64,000 bases of DNA. Origin: Megachile rotundata. Taxonomy: Eukaryota; Arthropoda; Insecta; Hymenoptera; Megachilidae. This document shows, piece after piece, positions 1 to 14,350 of the stretch. The translations under genes and the position numbers were made by a program. The DNA lies in NCBI RefSeq assembly GCF_050947335.1, contig NW_027473318.1, positions 2,728,001 through 2,792,000 of the forward strand, written 5' to 3'. The stretch's first letter is position 1; the number at the start of each line of letters is the position of its first letter. The notes under the pieces were generated by a model, which saw nothing but the letters and a program-made list of their open reading frames with translations, was not told the origin of the DNA and did not search any database.

Positions 1-864
1 TGATTGTAATTGTATGATTATGATTGTATGATTGTGATTGTATGATTGTGATTGTATGATTGTATTTGGGAGATTGTATTTGGGAGATTGTATTTGGGAG
101 ATTGTAATTGTATGATTGCGATTGTATGATTGTGATTGTATGATTGCGATTGTATGATTGTGATTGTATGATTGTGATGTATGATTGTAATTGTATGATT
201 GCGATGTATGACTGTAATTGTATGATTGTGATTGTATGATTGTGATTGTATGATTGCGATTGTATGAATGCGATTGTATGATTGTGATTGCATAATTGTG
301 ATTGTATGATTGTGATTGTATGATTGCGATTGTATGATTGTGATTGTATGATTGTGAAAGTATGATTGTGATTGTATGATTGTGATTGTATGATTGTGAT
401 TGTATGATTGTGATTGTATGAGTGTGATTGTCTGATTGTGGTTGTGCGATTGTGATTGCGCGATTGTGAATGTACGATTGTGATTGTATGATTGCGATTG
501 TATGATTGCGGTTGTATGATTGTGATGTATGATTGTAATTGTATGATTATGATTGTATGATTGTGATTGTATGATTGTGATTGTATGATTGTATTTGGGA
601 GATTGTATTTGGGAGATTGTATTTGGGAGATTGTAATTGTATGATTGCGATTGTATGATTGTGATTGTATGATTGCGATTGTATGATTGTGATTGTATGA
701 TTGTGATGTATGATTGTAATTGTATGATTGCGATGTATGACTGTAATTGTATGATTGTGATTGTATGATTGTGATTGTATGATTGCGATTGTATGAATGC
801 GATTGTATGATTGTGATTGCATAATTGTGATTGTATGATTGTGATTGTATGATTGCGATTGTAT
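1..864 (+). repeat. Tandem duplication, offset 529 bp
   Basis: The stretch from about 1 to 335 recurs at about 530 to 864. The GGGAG triplet blocks at 63 and 592 and the whole sequence of variant units between TTATGATTG and GCATAATTG match at a constant offset of 529 bp. The offset is not a multiple of 14 because each copy carries 13-bp units (GTGATGTATG, GCGATGTATG). Copies diverge after the GCATAATTG landmark: the first continues into GAAAG units, the second into TATGCTTGCG units. The first copy and its flank resemble 17,702-18,220. No gene. Confidence 0.9.
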
Positions 865-2316
865 GCTTGCGATTGTATGATTGTGATTGTATGATTGTGA
901 TTGTATGATTGTATTTAGGAGATTGTATTTGGGATATTGTAATTGTATGATTGCGATTGTATGATTGTGATTGTATGATTGTGATGTATGATTGTAATTG
1001 TATGATTATGATTGTATGATTGTGATTGTATGATTGAGATTGTATGATTGTGATTGTATGCTTGCGATTGTATGATTGTGATTGTATGATTGTGATTCTT
1101 TGATTGTGAAAGTATGATTGTGATTCTATGATTGTGATTGTATGATTGTGATTGTATGATTGTGATTGTCTGATTGTGGTTGTGCGATTGTGATTGTACG
1201 ATTGTGATTGTACGATTGTGATTGTATGATTGTGATTGTATGATTATGATTGTATGATTGTGATTGCATGATTGTGACTGTATGATTGTGATTGCATGAT
1301 TTTGAATGTATGATTGTGATTGTATGATTGTGATTGTATGATTGTGATTGTATGATTGTGATTGTATGATTGTGATTGTATGATTGTGATTGTATGATTG
1401 TGATTGTATGATTGTGATTGTATGATTGTGATTGTATGATTGTAATTGTATGATTATGATTGTATGATTGTGATTGTATGATTGAGATTCTATCATTGGT
1501 ATTGTATGATTGCGATTGTATGATTGTCATTGTATGATTGTGATTGTATGATTGTGATTGTATGATTGTGATTGTATGATTGTGATTGTATGATTGTGAC
1601 TGTATGATTGTGATTGTATGATTGTGATTGTATGATTGTGATTGTATGATTGTGATTGTATGATTGTAATTGTATGATTATGATTGTATGATTGTGATTG
1701 CATGATTGTGATTGTATGATTGTGATTGCATGATTTTGAATGTATGATTCTGATTGTATGATTGTGATTGTATGATTGTGATTGTATGATTGTGATTGTA
1801 TGATTGTGATTGTATGATTACGATTGTATGATTGTGATTGTATGATTGTGATGTATGATTGTAATTGTATGATTATGATTGTACGATTGTGATTGTATGA
1901 TTGTATTTGGGAGATTGTATTTGGGAGATTGTAATTGTATGATTGCGATTGTATGATTGTGATTGTATGATTGCGATTGTATGATTGTGATTGTATGATT
2001 GTGATGTATGATTGTAATTGTATGATTGTGATTGTATGATTGTGATTGTATGATTGTGATGGTATGATTGTGATTGTATGATTGCGATCGTATGATTGTG
2101 ATTGTATGATTATGATTGTATGATTGTGATTGTATGATTGTGATTGTACGATTGTGAAAGTATGATTGTGATTGTATGATTGTGATTGTATGATTGTGAT
2201 TGTACGATTGTGATTGTACGATTATGATTGTATGATTGTGATTGCATGATTGTGATTGTATGATTGTGATTGCATGATTGTGATTGTATGATTGTGATTG
2301 TATGATTGCGATTGTA
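865..2316 (+). repeat. Mixed variant-unit array with a partial fixed module
   Basis: This stretch holds only repeat units. It begins with the TTTAGGAG/GGGATATTG block at 912, followed 186 bp later by CTTTGATTGTGAAAG at 1098. That is the right half of the fixed module described at 5294, without its CTGTTTG left half. The rare unit ATTGGTATTG is at 1495, a landmark shared with 10309, 18999, 20870, 39653 and 45561. A two-copy GGGAG block lies at 1914. No gene or unique DNA is visible. Confidence 0.85.
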
Positions 2317-3960
2317 TGAATACGATTGTATGATTGTGATTGCATAATTGTGATTCTATGATTGCGATTGTATGATTGTGATTGTATGATTGTGATTGTA
2401 TGATTGTGATTGTATGATTGTGATTGTATGATTGTGATTGTATGATTGTGATTGTATGATTGTGATTGTATGATTGTGATTGTATGATTGTGATTGTATG
2501 ATTTTGATTGTATGATTGTGACTGTATGATTGTGATTGTATGATTGTGATTGTATGATTGTATTTGGGAGATTGTATTTGGGAGATTGTAATTGTATGAT
2601 TGCGATTGTATGATTGTGATTGTATGATTGCGATTGTATGATTGTGATTGTATGATTGTGATGTATGATTGTAATTGTATCGTTATGACTGTATGATTGT
2701 GATTGTATGATTGAGATTGTATGATTGTGATTGTATGATTGCGATTGTATGATTGTGATTGTATGATTGTGAAAGTATGATTGTGATTGTATGATTGTAA
2801 TTGTATGATTGTGATTGTATGATTGTGATTGTATGATTGTGATGGTATGATTGTGATTGTATGATTGCGATCGTATGATTGTGATTGTATGATTATGATT
2901 GTATGATTGTGATTGTATGATTGCGACTGTATGATTGTGATTGTATGATTATGATTGTATTTTTGTGATTTTATGATTGTGATTGTATGATTGTGATTGT
3001 ATGATTGTGATTGTATGATTGTGATTGTATGATTGTGATTGTATGATTGCGATTGTATGAATACGATTGTACGATTGTGATTGCATAATTGTGATTCTAT
3101 GATTGCGATTGTATGATTGTGATTGTATGATTGTGATTGTATGATTGTGATTGTATGATTGTGATTGTATGATTGTGATTGTATGATTGTGATTGTATGA
3201 TTGTGATTGTATGATTGTGATTGTATGATTGTGATTGTATGATTGTGATTGTATGATTGTGATTGTATGATTTTGATTGTATGATTGTGACTGTATGATT
3301 GTGATTGTATGATTGTGATTGTATGATTGTATTTGGGAGATTGTATTTGGGAGATTGTAATTGTATGATTGCGATTGTATGATTGTGATTGTATGATTGC
3401 GATTGTATGATTGTGATTGTATGATTGTGATGTATGATTGTAATTGTATGGTTATGATTGTATGATTGTGATTGTATGATTGAGATTGTATGATTGTGAT
3501 TGTATGATTGCGATTGTATGATTGTGGTTGTATGATTGTGAAAGTATGATTGTGATTGTATGATTGTAATTGTATGATTGTGGTTGTATGATTGTGATTG
3601 TATGATTGTGATGGTATGATTGTGATTGTATGATTGCGATCGTATGATTGTGATTGTATGATTATGATTGTATGATTGTGATTGTATGATTGCGACTGTA
3701 TGATTGTGATTGTATGATTATGATTGTATTTTTGTGATTTTATGATTGTGATTGTATGATTGTGATTGTATGATTGTGATTGTATGATTGTGATTGTATG
3801 ATTGTGATTGTATGATTGTGATTGTATGATTGCGATTGTATGAATGCGATTGTATGATTGTGATTGCATAATTGTGATTCTATGATTGCGATTGTATGAT
3901 TGCGATTGTATGATTGTGATTGTATGATTGTGATTGTATGATTGTGATTGTATGATTGTG
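2317..3960 (+). repeat. ~0.77-kb tandem higher-order repeat, two copies plus a partial third
   Basis: The landmark TGAATACG/TGAATGCG followed by GCATAATTG and TTCTATG occurs at 2317, 3058 and 3841, giving copy lengths of 741 and 783 bp. Within the first two copies the run of canonical units is 9 units (2375-2500) and 11 units (3116-3269), which accounts for the offset change from 741 to 769. After it, the GGGAG blocks (2561 and 3330), GATGG units (2841 and 3610) and TTTTTGTGATTTTATG (2960 and 3729) all sit at 769. The third copy is partial. Confidence 0.88.
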
Positions 3961-4378
3961 ATTGTATGATTGTGATTGTATGATTGTGATTGTATGATTG
4001 TGATTGTATGATTGTGATTGTATTTTTGTGATTGTATGATTGTGATTGTATGTTTGTGATTGTATTATTGTGATTGTCTGATTGTGGTTGTGCGATTGTG
4101 ATTGTACGATTGTGATTGTACGATTGTGATTGTATGATTGTGATTGTATGATTATGATTGTATGATTGTGATTGCATGATTGTGATTGTATGATTGTGAT
4201 TGCATGATTTTGAATGTATGATTGTGATTGTATGATTGTGATTGTATGATTGTGATTGTATGATTGTGATTGTATGATTGTGATTGTATGATTGTGATTG
4301 TATGATTGTGATTGTATGATTGTGATTGTATGATTGTGATTGTATGATTGTGATTGTATGATTGTGATTGTATGATTG
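3961..4378 (+). repeat. Canonical-rich minisatellite stretch
   Basis: Only 14-bp units are present. It contains a GTATTTTTGTGATTG variant, a TATTATTGTG unit, the CTGATTGTGGTTGTGCG word, paired TACGATTG units and GCATGATTTTGAATG, then a run of canonical units leading into the GGGAG block at 4379. The same word order is found near 14.66-14.99 kb. No gene. Confidence 0.82.
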
Positions 4379-6390
4379 TATTTGGGAGATTGTATTTGGG
4401 AGATTGTAATTGTATTATTGCGATTGTATGATAGTGGTGGTATGATTGCGATTGTATGATTGCGATTGTATGATTGTGATGTATGATTGTAATTGTATGA
4501 TTATGATTGTATGATTGTGATTGTATGATTGTGATTGTATGATTGTATTTGGGAGATTGTATTTGGGAGATTGCATTTGGGAGATTGTAATTGTATGATT
4601 GCGATTGTATGATTGTGATTGTATGATTGCGATTGTATGATTGCGATTGTATGATTGTGATTGTATGATTGTGATGTATGAATGTAATTGTATGATTATG
4701 ATTGTGTGATTGTGATTGTATAATTGTGATGGTATGATTGTGATGGTATGGTTGTGATTGTATGATTGCGATCGTCTGATTGTGATTGTGTGATTATGAC
4801 TGTATGATTGTGATTGTATGATTGCGATTGTATGATTGTGATTGTATGATTATGATTTTATTTTTGTGATTTTATGATTGTGATTGTATGATTGTGATTG
4901 TATGATTGTGATTGTATGATTGCGATTGTATGAATGCGATTGTATGATTGTGATTGCATAATTGTGATTGTATGATTGTGATTGTATGATTGTGATTGTA
5001 TGATTGTGATTGTATGATTGTGAAAGTATGATTGTGATTGTATGATTGTGATTGTATGATTGTGATTGTATGATTGTGATTGTATGAGTGTGATTGTCTG
5101 ATTGTGGTTGTGCTATTGTGATTGCGCGATTGTGAATGTACGATTGTGATTGTATGATTGTGATTGTATGAATATGATTGTATGATTGTGATTGCATGAT
5201 TGTGATTGTATGTTTGTGATTGCATGATTTTGAATGTATGATTGTGATTGTATGATGGTGATCGTATGATTGTGATCGTATGATTGTGATTGTCTGTTTG
5301 TTATTGTATGATTGCGATAGTATGATTGTGATTGTATGCTTGTGATTGTATGATTGTGATGTATGATTGTAACTGTATGATTATAATTGTATGATTGTGA
5401 TTGTATGATTGAGATTGTATGATTGTGATTGTATGCTTGCGATTGTATGATTGTGATTGTATGATTGTGATTGTATGATTGTATTTAGGAGATTGTATTT
5501 GGGATATTGTAATTGTATGATTGCGCTTGTATGATTGTGATTGTATGATTGTGATGTATGATTGTAATTGTATGATTATGATTGTATGATTGTGATTGTA
5601 TGATTGAGATTGTATGATTGTGATTGTATGCTTGCGATTGTATGATTGTGATTGTATGATTGTGATTCTTTGATTGTGAAAGTATGATTGTGATTCTATG
5701 ATTGTGATTGTATGATTGTGATTGTATGATTGTGATTGTATGATTGTGATTGTATGATTGTGATTGTCTGATTGTGGTTGTGCGATTGTGATTGTACGAT
5801 TGTGATTGTACGATTGTGATTGTATGATTGTGATTGTATGATTATGATTGTATGATTGTGATTGCATGATTGTGACTGTATGATTGTGATTGCATGATTT
5901 TGAATGTATGATTGTGATTGTATGATTGTGATTGTATGATTGTGATTGTATGATTGTGATTGTATGATTGTGATAGTATGATTGTGATTGAGTGATTGTG
6001 ATTGTATGATTGTGATTGTATGATTGTGATTGTATGATTGTATTTGGGGGATTGTATTTGGGAGATTGTAATTGTATGATTGCGATTGTATGATTGTGAT
6101 TGTATGATTGCGATTGTATGATTGTGATCGTATGATTGTGATGTATGCTTGTAATTGTATGATTATGATTGTATGATTGTGATTGTATGATTGAGATTGT
6201 ATGATTGTGATTGTATTATTGTGATTGCATGATTGTGACTGCATGATTGTGATTGTATGATTGTGATTGTATAATTGAGATTGTATGATTGTGATTGTAT
6301 GATTGCGATTGTATGATTGTGATTGTATGATTGCGATTGTATGATTGTGATTGTATGATTGTGATTGTATGATTGTGATTGTATGATTGC
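4379..6390 (+). repeat. Block P, copy 1 (near-identical to 49408-51410)
   Basis: Every landmark in this block recurs exactly 45,029 bp downstream: GGGAG blocks 4379/49408 and 4546/49575, ATAGTGGTGG 4431/49460, CTGTTTGTTATTG 5294/50323, TTTAGGAG 5482/50511, CTTTG 5668/50697 and the GGGGG block 6041/51070. There is thus no net indel over about 1.7 kb. Substitutions occur, such as ATGATGGTGATCG near 5250 where the partner has ATGATTGTGATCG. Homology fails near 6390, where this copy has TGTTTGAATGCG. A third copy of the same landmarks lies at 34.8-36.3 kb. Confidence 0.9.
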
Positions 6391-7070
6391 GATTGTTTGA
6401 ATGCGATTGTATGAATGTTATTGCATAATTGTGATTGTATGATTGTGATTGTATGATTGTGATTGTATGATTGTGATTGTATGATTGTAATTGTATGATT
6501 ATGATTGTATGATTGTGATTGTATGATTGAGATTCTATGATTGTGATTGTATGATTGCGATTGTATGATTGTCATTGTATGATTGTGATTGTATGATTGT
6601 GATTGTATGATTGTGATTGTATGATTGTGATTGTATGATTGTGATTGTATGATTGTGATTGTATGATTGTGATTGTATGATTGTGATTGTATGATTGTGA
6701 AAGTATGATTGTGATTGTATGATTGTGTTTGTATGATTGTGATTGTATGATTGTGATTGTATGAGTGTGATTGACTGATTGTGGTTGTGCGATTGTGATT
6801 GTACAATTGTGATTGTACGATTGTGATTGTATCATTGTGATTGTATGATTATGATTGTATGATTGTGATTGCATGATAGTGATTGTATGATTGTGATTGC
6901 ATGATTTTGAATGTATGATTCTGATTGTATGATTGTGATTGTATGATTGTGATTGTATGATTGTGAGTGTATGATTGTGATTATATGATTGTGATTGTAT
7001 GATTGTGATAGTATGATTGTGATTGTATGATTGTGATTGCATGATTGTGATTGTATGATTGCAATTGTAT
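6391..7070 (+). repeat. Variant-unit stretch related to 33.9-34.5 and 56.9-57.5 kb
   Basis: After GAATGCG and GAATGTTATTGCATAATTG the stretch continues through GAGATTCTATG, ATTGTCATTG, a run of canonical units, GAAAG, TGTGTTTG, GAGTGTGATTGACTG, CTGATTGTGGTTGTGCG, paired TACGATTG-type units and GATTTTGAATG. The same word order appears at 33,880-34,520 and 56,940-57,590. Only 14-bp units are present; no gene. Confidence 0.83.
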
Positions 7071-8750
7071 GATTGTGATTGTATGATTATGATTTTATGA
7101 TTGTGATTGCATGATTGTGATTGTATGGTTGTGATTGTATGATTGTGATTGTATGATTGTGACAGTATGATTGTGATTGTATGATTTTGATTGTATGATT
7201 GTGATTGTATGATTGTGATTGTATGATTGTATTTGGGAGATTGTATTTGGGAGATTGTATTTGGGAGATTGTATTTGGGAGATTGTATTTGGGAGATTGT
7301 AATTGTATGATTGCGATTGTATGATTGTGATTGTATGATTGCGATTGTATGATTGTGATTGTATGATTGCGATGTATGATTGTAATTGTATGATTATGAT
7401 TGTATGATTGTGATTGTATGATTGTGATTGTATGATTGTATTTGGGAGATTGTATTTGGGAGATTGTAATTGTATGATTGCGATTGTATGATTGTGATTG
7501 TATGATTGCGATTGTATGATTGTGATTGTATGATTGTGATGTATGATTGTAATTGTATGATTATGATTGTATGATTGTGATTGTATGATTGTCATGGTAT
7601 GATTGTGATGGTATGATTGTGATTGTATGACTGCGATCGTATGATTGTGATTGTATGATTATGATTGTATGATTGTGATTGTATGATTGCGATTGTATGA
7701 TTGTGATTGTATGTTTATGATTGTATTTTTGTGATTTTATGATTGTGATTGTATGATTGTGATTGTATGATTGTGATTGTATGATTGCGATTGTATGAAT
7801 GCGATTGTATGATTGTGATTGCATAATTGTGATTGTATGATTGTGATTGTATGATTGTGATTGTATGATTGTGATTGTATGATTGTGATTGTATGATTGT
7901 GATTGTATGAATGCGATTGTATGATTGTGATTGCATAATTTTGATTGTATGATTGTGATTGTATGGTTGCGATTGTATGATTGTGATTGTATGATTGTGA
8001 TGTATGATTGTAATTGTATGATTATGATTGTATGATTGTGATTGTATGATTGTCATGGTATGATTGTGATGGTATGATTGTGATTGTATGATTGCGATCG
8101 TATGATTCTGATTGGATGATTATGGTTGTATGATTGTGATTGTATGATTGCGATTGTATGATTGTGATTGTATGTTTATGATTGTATTTTTGTGATTTTA
8201 TGATTGTGATTGTATGATTGTGATTGTATGATTGTGATTGTATGATTGTGATTGTATGATTGCGATTGTATGAATGCGATTGTATGATTGTGATTGCATA
8301 ATTGTGATTGTATGATTGTGATTGTATGATTGTGATTGTATGATTGTGATTGTATGATTGTGGTTGTATGATTGTGATTGTATGAATGCGATTGTATGAT
8401 TGTGATTGCATAATTGTGATTGTATGATTGTGATTGTATGATTGTGATTGTATGTTTGCGATTGTATGATTGTGATGTTATGATTGTGATTGTATGATTG
8501 TGATTGTATGAGTGTGATTGTCTGATTGTGGTTGTGCGTTTGTGATTGTACGATTGTGAATGTACGATTGTGATTGTATGATTGTGGTTGTATGAATATG
8601 ATTGTATGATTGTGATTGCATGATTGTGATTGTATGATTGTGATTGTATGATTGTGATTGTCTGATTGTGGTTGTGCGATTGTGATTGTATGATTGTGAT
8701 TCTGTGATTGTGATTGTATGATTGTGATTGTATGATTGTGATTGTATGAT
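7071..8750 (+). repeat. Minisatellite stretch with five-copy GGGAG block and GTCATGG words
   Basis: GGGAG blocks lie at 7230 (five copies) and 7439 (two copies), followed by GTCATGGTATG at 7591, the palindromic CGATCG, and TTTTTGTGATTTTATG words near 7730 and 8185. It corresponds to 37.3-38.4 kb and 42.3-43.4 kb: the 7439 and 7591 landmarks match 37563 and 37715 at an offset of 30,124. Here the GTCATGG four-unit word is single; in both partners it is duplicated. GATGTTATG near 8475 is a rearranged unit. No gene. Confidence 0.85.
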
Positions 8751-10060
8751 TGTATTTGGGAGATTGTATTTGGGAGATTGTATTTGGGAGATTGTAATTG
8801 TATGATTGCGATTGTATGATTGTGATTGTATGATTGCGATTGTATGATTGTGATTGTATGATTGTGATGTATGATTGTAATTGTATGATTGCGATGTATG
8901 ACTGTAATTGTATGATTGTGATTGTATGATTGTGATTGTATGATTGTGATTGTATGATTGTGATTGTATGATTGTGATAGTATGATTGTGATTGTATGAT
9001 TGTGACTGTATGATTGTGATTGTATGATTGTATTTGGGAGATTGTATTTGGGAGATTGTAACTGTATGATTTTGATTGTATGATGTGATTGTATGATTGC
9101 GATTGTATGATTGCGGTTGTATGATTGTGATGTATGATTGTAATTGTATGATTATGATTGTATGATTGTGATTGTATGATTGTGATTGTATGATTGTATT
9201 TGGGAGATTGTATTTGGGAGATTGTATTTGGGAGATTGTAATTGTATGATTGCGATTGTATGATTGTGATTGTATGATTGCGATTGTATGATTGTGATTG
9301 TATGATTGTGATGTATGATTGTAATTGTATGATTGCGATGTATGACTGTAATTGTATGATTGTGATTGTATGATTGTGATTGTATGATTGCGATTGTATG
9401 AATGCGATTGTATGATTGTGATTGCATAATTGTGATTGTATGATTGTGATTGTATGATTGCGATTGTATGATTGTGATTGTATGATTGTGAAAGTATGAT
9501 TGCGATTGTATGATTGTGATTGTATGATTGTGATTGTATGATTGTGATTGTATGAGTGTGATTGTCTGATTGTGGTTGTGCGATTGTGATTGCGCGATTG
9601 TGAATGTACGATTGTGATTGTATGATTGTGATTGTATGAATATGATTGTATGATTGTGATTGCATGATTGTGATTGTATGTTTGTGATTGCATGATTTTG
9701 AATGTATGATTGTGATCGTATGATTGTGATCGTATGATTGTGATTGTCTGTTTGTTATTGTATGATTGCGATAGTATGATTGTGATTGTATGCTTTTGAT
9801 TGTATGATTGTGATGTATGATTGTAACTGTATGATTATAATTGTATGATTGTGATTGTATGATTGAGATTGTATGATTGTGATTGTATGCTTGCGATTGT
9901 ATGATTGTGATTGTATGATTGTGATTGTATGATTGTATTTAGGAGATTGTATTTGGGATATTGTAATTGTATGATTGCGATTGTATGATTGTGATTGTAT
10001 GATTGTGATGTATGATTGTAATTGTATGATTATGATTGTATGATTGTGATTGTATGATTG
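8751..10060 (+). repeat. Minisatellite stretch with three GGGAG blocks and a module left half
   Basis: GGGAG blocks at 8753, 9031 and 9197 are followed by GCGATGTATG, GAATGCG, GCATAATTG, GAAAG, CTGATTGTGGTTGTGCG and GCGCGATTG words, then CTGTTTGTTATTG at 9748 and TTTAGGAG at 9936. The order matches 43.9-45.0 kb, with 9197/44253, 9748/44804 and 9936/44992 all offset by 35,056. Near 9083 a TATGATGTGATTG unit has lost one base (13 bp); the partner copy near 44.13 kb has the 14-bp form. No gene. Confidence 0.84.
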
Positions 10061-13000
10061 AGATTGCATGATTGTGACTGTATGATTGTGATTGCATGAT
10101 TTTGAATGTATGATTGTGATTGTATGATTGTGATTGTATGATTGTGATTGTATGATTGTGATTGTATGATTGTGATTGTATGATTGTGATTGTATGATTG
10201 TGATTGTATGATTGTGATTGTATGATTGTGATTGTATGATTGTGATTGTATGATTGTAATTGTATGATTATGATTGTATGATTGTGATTGTATGATTGAG
10301 ATTCTATGATTGGTATTGTATGATTGCGATTGTATGATTGTCATTGTATGATTGTGATTGTATGATTGTGATTGTATGATTGTGATTGTATGATTGTGAT
10401 TGTATGATTGTGATTGTATGATTGTGATTGTATGATTGTGATTGTATGATTGTGATTGTATGATTGTGAAAGTATGATTGTGATTGTATGATTGTGATTG
10501 TATGATTGTGATTGTATGAGTGTGATTGACTGATTGTGGTTGTGCGATTGTGATTGTACGATTGTGATTGTACGATTGTGATTGTACGATTGTGATTGTA
10601 TGATTATGATTGTATGATTGTGATTGCATGATTGTGATTGTATGATTGTGATTGCATGATTTTGAATGTATGATTCTGATTGTATGATTGTGATTGTATG
10701 ATTGTGATTGTATGATTGTGAGTGTATGATTGTGATTATATGATTGTGATTGTATGATTGTGATAGTATGATTGTGATTGTATGATTGTGATTGCATGAT
10801 TGTGATTGTATGATTGTAATTGTATGATTGTGATTGTATGATTATGATTTTATGATTGTGATTGCATGACTGTGATTGTATGGTTGTGATTGTATGATTG
10901 TGATTGTATGATTGTGACAGTATGATTGTGATTGTATGATTGTGATTGTATGATTGTGATTGTATGATTGTATTTGGGAGGTTGTATTTGGGAGATTGTA
11001 TTTGGGAGATTGTATTTGGGAGATTGTAATTGCATGATTGCGATTGTATGATTGTGATTGTATGATTGCGATTGTATGATTGTGATTGTATGATTGTGAT
11101 GTATGATTGTAATTGTATGATTGTGAAAGTATGATTGTGATTGCATGATTGTGATTGTATGATTGTGATTGCATGATTTTGAATGTATGATTGTGATTGT
11201 ATGATTGTGATTGTATGATTGTGACTGTATGATTGTGATTGTATGATTGTGATTGTATGATTGTGATAGTATGATTGTGATTGTATGATTGTGATTGTAT
11301 GATTGTGACTGTATGATTGTGATTGTATGATTGTGATTGTATGATTACGATTGTATGATTGTGATTGTATGATTGTGATGTATGATTGTAATTGTATGAT
11401 TATGATTGTATGATTGTGATTGTATGATTGTGCATTGTATGATTGTATTTGGGAGATTGTATTTGGGAGATTGTATTTGGGAGATTGTAATTGTATGATT
11501 GCGATTGTATGATTGTGATTGTATGATTGCGATTGTATGATTGTGATTGTATGATTGTGATGTATGATTGTAATTGTATGATTGTGATTGTATGATTGTG
11601 ATTGTATGATTGTGATGGTATGATTGTGATTGTATGATTGCGATCGTATGATTGTGATTGTATGATTATGATTGTATGATTGTGATTGTATGATTGTGAT
11701 TGTACGATTGTGATTGTATGATTGTGATTGTATGATTGTGATTGTATGATTGTGATTGTACGATTGTGATTGTACGATTATGATTGTATGATTGTGATTG
11801 CATGATTGTGATTGTATGATTGTGATTGCATGATTTTGAATGTATGATTGTGATTGTATGATTGTGATTGTATGATTGTGATTGTATGATTGTGATTGTA
11901 TGATTGTGATTGTATGATTGTGATTGTATGATTGTGATTGTATGATTGTGATAGTATGATTGTGATTGTATGATTGTGATTGTATGATTGTGATTGTATG
12001 ATTGTGATTCTATGATTGTGATTGTACGATTGTATTTGGGAGATTGTATTCGGGAGATTGTATTTGGGAGATTGTAATTGTATGATTGCGATTGTATGAT
12101 TGTGATTGTATGATTGCGATTGTATGATTGTGATTGTATGATTGTGATGTATGATTGTAATTGTATGATTGTGATTGTATGATTGTGATTGTATGATTGT
12201 GATGGTATGATTGTGATTGTATGATTGCGATCGTATGATTGTGATTGTATGATTATGATTGTATGATTGTGATTGTATGATTGCGATTGTATGATTGTGA
12301 TTGTATCATTCTGATTGTATTCTTGTGATTTTATGATTGTGATTGTATGATTGTGATTGTATGATTGTGATTGTATGATTGTGATTGTATGATTGTGATT
12401 GTATGATTGTGATTGTATGATTGTGAAAGTATGATTGTGATTGTATGATTGTGATTGTATGATTGTGATTGTACGATTGTGATTGTACGATTGTGATTGT
12501 ATGAGTGTGATTGTCTGATTGTGGTTGTGCGATTGTGATTGTACGATTGTGATTGTACGATTGTGATTGTACGATTGTGATTGTATGATTATGATTGTAT
12601 GATTGTGATAGCATGATTGTGATTGTATGATTGTGATTGCATGATTGTGATTATATGATTGTGATTGTATGATTGTGAAAGTATGATTGTGATTGTATGA
12701 TTGTGATTGTATGATTGTGATTGTATGATTGTGATTGTATGATTGTGATTGTATGATTGTGATTGTACGATTGTGAAAGTATGATTGTGATTGTATGATT
12801 GTGATTGTATGATTGTGATTGTATGATTGTGATTGTATGATTGTGATTGTATGATTGTGATTGTATGATTGTGATTGTATGAGTGTGATTGTCTGATTGT
12901 GGTTGTGCGGTTGTGATTGTACGATTGTGATTGTACGATTGTGATTGTACGATTGTGATTGTACGATTATGATTGTATGATTGTGATTGCATGATTGTGA

Positions 13001-14350
13001 TTGTATGATTGTGATTGCATGATTTTGAATGTATGATTGTGATTGTATGATTGTGATTGTATGATTGTGATTGTATGATTGTGATTGTATGATTGTGATT
13101 GTATGATTGTGATTGTATGATTGTGATAGTATGATTGTGATTGTATGATTGTGATTGTATGATTGTGATTGTATGATTGTGATTGTATGATTGTGATTCT
13201 ATGATTGTGATTGTACGATTGTATTTGGGAGATTGTATTCGGGAGATTGTATTTGGGAGATTGTAATTGTATGATTGCGATTGTATGATTGTGATTGTAT
13301 GATTGCGATTGTATGATTGTGATTGTATGATTGTGATGTATGATTGTAATTGTATGATTATGATTGTATGATTGTGATTGTATGATTGTGATTGTATGAT
13401 TGTATTTGGGAGATTGTATTTGGGAGATTGTATTTGGGAGATTGTAATTGTATGATTGCGATTGTATGATTGTGATTGTATGATTGCGATTGTATGATTG
13501 TGACTGTATGATTGTGATGTATGATTGTAATTGTATGATTGTGATTGTATGATTGTGATTGTATGATTGTGATGGTATGATTGTGATTGTATGATTGCGA
13601 TCGTATGATTGTGATTTTATGATTATGATTGTATGATTGTGATTGTATGATTGCGATTGTATGATTGTGATTGTATGATTATGATTGTATTCTTGTAATT
13701 TTATGATTGTGATTGTATGATTGTGATTGTATGATTGTGATTGCATGATTGTGATTGTATGATTGTGATTGTATGATTGCGATTGTATGAATACGATTGT
13801 ATGATTGTGATTGCATAATTGTGATTCTATGATTGCGATTGTATGATTGTGATTGTATGATTGTGATTGTATGATTGTGATTGTATGATTGTGATTGTAT
13901 GATTGTGATTGTATGATTGTGATTGTATGATTGTGATTGTATGATTGTGATTGTATGATTGTGATTGTATGATTTTGATTGTATGATTGTGACTGTATGA
14001 TTGTGATTGTATGATTGTGATTGTATGATTGTATTTGGGAGATTGTATTTGGGAGATTGTAATTGTATGATTGCGATTGTATGATTGTGATTGTATGATT
14101 GCGATTGTATGATTGTGATTGTATGATTGTGATGTATGATTGTAATTGTATGGTTATGATTGTATGATTGTGATTGTATGATTGAGATTGTATGATTGTG
14201 ATTGTATGATTGCGATTGTATGATTGTGATTGTATGATTGTGAAAGTATGATTGTGATTGTATGATTGTAATTGTATGATTGTGATTGTATGATTGTGAT
14301 TGTATGATTGTGATGGTATGATTGTGATTGTATGATTGCGATCGTATGAT
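10061..14350 (+). repeat. Block Q, copy 1 (collinear with 45.35-49.27 kb)
   Basis: Landmarks ATTGGTATTG 10309, GGGAG blocks 10971, 11446, 12033, 13222, 13403 and 14032, and TTCTTG words at 12321 and 13691 recur in the same order at 45561, 46125, 46599, 46892, 48081, 48262, 48919, 47180 and 48536. From 12033 to 13403 the offset is constant at 34,859. Most offset changes elsewhere are multiples of 14 bp, such as -14 where the 13403 block has three GGGAG units against two, and +42 where a canonical run is 9 against 12 units. A private 15-bp unit with an inserted C is at about 11434. No gene. Confidence 0.87.

Noticed and set aside
8176..9693. 505-codon open frame on the - strand
   Set aside because: Same arithmetic as the other open frames; it overlaps a 395-codon frame in another phase with the same peptide family, which a real gene would not do.
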